This document shows positions 31,940-32,284 of a stretch of DNA of 32,284 nucleotides, in pieces. Numbering within the stretch: position 1 is the first letter of the stretch; the number at the start of each line of letters is the position of its first letter. A program made the position numbers and the translations under genes. Below the pieces are notes generated by a model. That model made no database searches. It had not been told where the DNA came from and saw only the letters and a list, made by a program, of their open reading frames with translations. This stretch comes from Bacilli bacterium (GTDB lineage: Bacteria; Bacillota_I; Bacilli_A; RF39; UBA660), in NCBI GenBank assembly GCA_017410525.1, contig JAFQQQ010000007.1:1-32284 (forward strand). Direction: 5' to 3'.

Positions 31940-31969
31940 CAATTTTGTCAAACACATTTTGGAGATTTT

Positions 31970-32060
31970 GGAGAAATACCCAAGTCTGGTTGAAGGGACC
32001 GGTCTTGAAAACCGGGAGGTCGGCGACGGCGCGGGGGTTCGAATCCCTCTTTCTCCGCCA
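31970..32060 (+). tRNA. tRNA-Ser (TGA)
   Basis: Acceptor GGAGAAA/TTTCTCC, anticodon loop CTTGAAA, long variable arm, GCCA end encoded. Confidence 0.96.
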
Positions 32061-32083
32061 TTTTATAGATTGTTTGCTAATAT

Positions 32084-32160
32084 CGCGGGATGGAGCAGCT
32101 TGGTAGCTCGCTGGGCTCATAACCCAGAGGTCGTTGGTTCAAATCCATCTCCCGCAACCA
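32084..32160 (+). tRNA. Initiator tRNA-fMet (CAT)
   Basis: C1 is unpaired against A72, and three G-C pairs (GGG/CCC) close the anticodon stem, the marks of initiator tRNA; anticodon loop CTCATAA. Confidence 0.95.
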
Positions 32161-32163
32161 AAT

Positions 32164-32239
32164 GGTTCCGTGGTGTAGCGGTTATCACGTCTGCCTGTCA
32201 CGCAGAAGATCGCGAGTTCGATTCTCGTCGGAACCGCCA
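32164..32239 (+). tRNA. tRNA-Asp (GTC)
   Basis: Acceptor GGTTCCG/CGGAACC, anticodon loop CTGTCAC, GCCA end encoded. Confidence 0.97.
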
Positions 32240-32247
32240 TTTTTTTT

Positions 32248-32284
32248 GGCTCCATAGCTCAGTCGGTAGAGCAGAGGACTGAAA
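32248..32284 (+). tRNA. tRNA-Phe (GAA), cut by the window end
   Basis: Starts GGCTCCATAGCTCAGTCGG and ends in the anticodon loop CTGAAA, so the anticodon GAA is just included; the 3' half is outside the window. Confidence 0.85.

Noticed and set aside
31908-32282. Open frames on both strands across tRNA genes
   Set aside because: They run through tRNA-Ser, tRNA-fMet and tRNA-Asp; tRNA sequence explains them fully.

Overview
The window is very AT-rich (roughly a quarter to 30% GC by eye), gene-dense bacterial DNA. The organism looks like an endospore-forming, low-GC Firmicute of the Bacilli/Erysipelotrichia/RF39-like kind. It carries cwlD, a dacB-spmA-spmB operon, a gerA-type germinant receptor operon, a YutH-like spore coat protein, AGGAGG or GGTGAT ribosome binding sites, and the gene order ecfA1-ecfA2-ecfT-truA. 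TGA is used as a stop (for example in ecfT and the GDPD gene), so this is not the Mycoplasma code. The species cannot be named from the sequence.

Layout. 1-5.4 kb is accessory DNA: a class B sortase, a divergent gene for a secreted, sortase-anchored protein whose mature N-terminus is a nearly intact ubiquitin, two related small acidic proteins on either side of an HU gene, a second class B sortase, and an excisionase/tyrosine integrase pair. 5.35-5.97 kb is non-coding and rich in repeats, probably the end and attachment region of the integrative element. 6-9.6 kb holds membrane-anchored thioredoxin-fold proteins, a PH-like protein and an unknown anchored protein. 9.7-11.7 kb holds trpS (with an Fe-S-type cysteine motif) and rplM-rpsI behind a strong promoter and a pseudoknot-like leader. 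11.8-14.2 kb holds a CDF metal transporter broken by an in-frame stop, a GDPD-family phosphodiesterase and an XRE regulator. 14.2-21 kb holds gmk, an RNA methyltransferase-like gene, an RluA-type synthase, an unknown membrane protein, the sporulation group cwlD / dacB-spmA-spmB, rluB and a ferredoxin. 21-25.7 kb holds an unknown tail-anchored protein and the germinant receptor operon on the minus strand. 25.7-28.8 kb is a degenerate ECF-transporter energizing module plus truA. 28.8-31.1 kb holds an unknown protein, a YutH-like gene, a NifU-like scaffold gene and an S1-domain protein. 31.1 kb to the end is a tRNA array in two promoter-led groups: Val, Thr, Tyr, Gln, Lys, Leu, then Ser, fMet, Asp and a cut-off Phe.

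The standout is the ubiquitin-like surface protein at 1019-1987. It has a signal peptide that ends exactly at ubiquitin Met1, about 70% identity to eukaryotic ubiquitin over 70 residues, retained K48 and K63, no C-terminal Gly-Gly, then surface-protein domains and an NPKTFD sorting signal. A dedicated-looking class B sortase stands next to it. Displaying a eukaryote-like ubiquitin on the wall of a spore-forming bacterium suggests a horizontally acquired host mimic. Other points worth a check are an apparent ATT start codon for spmB, ECF ATPases lacking catalytic residues, and a 15-bp direct repeat flanking the sortase-ubiquitin module.
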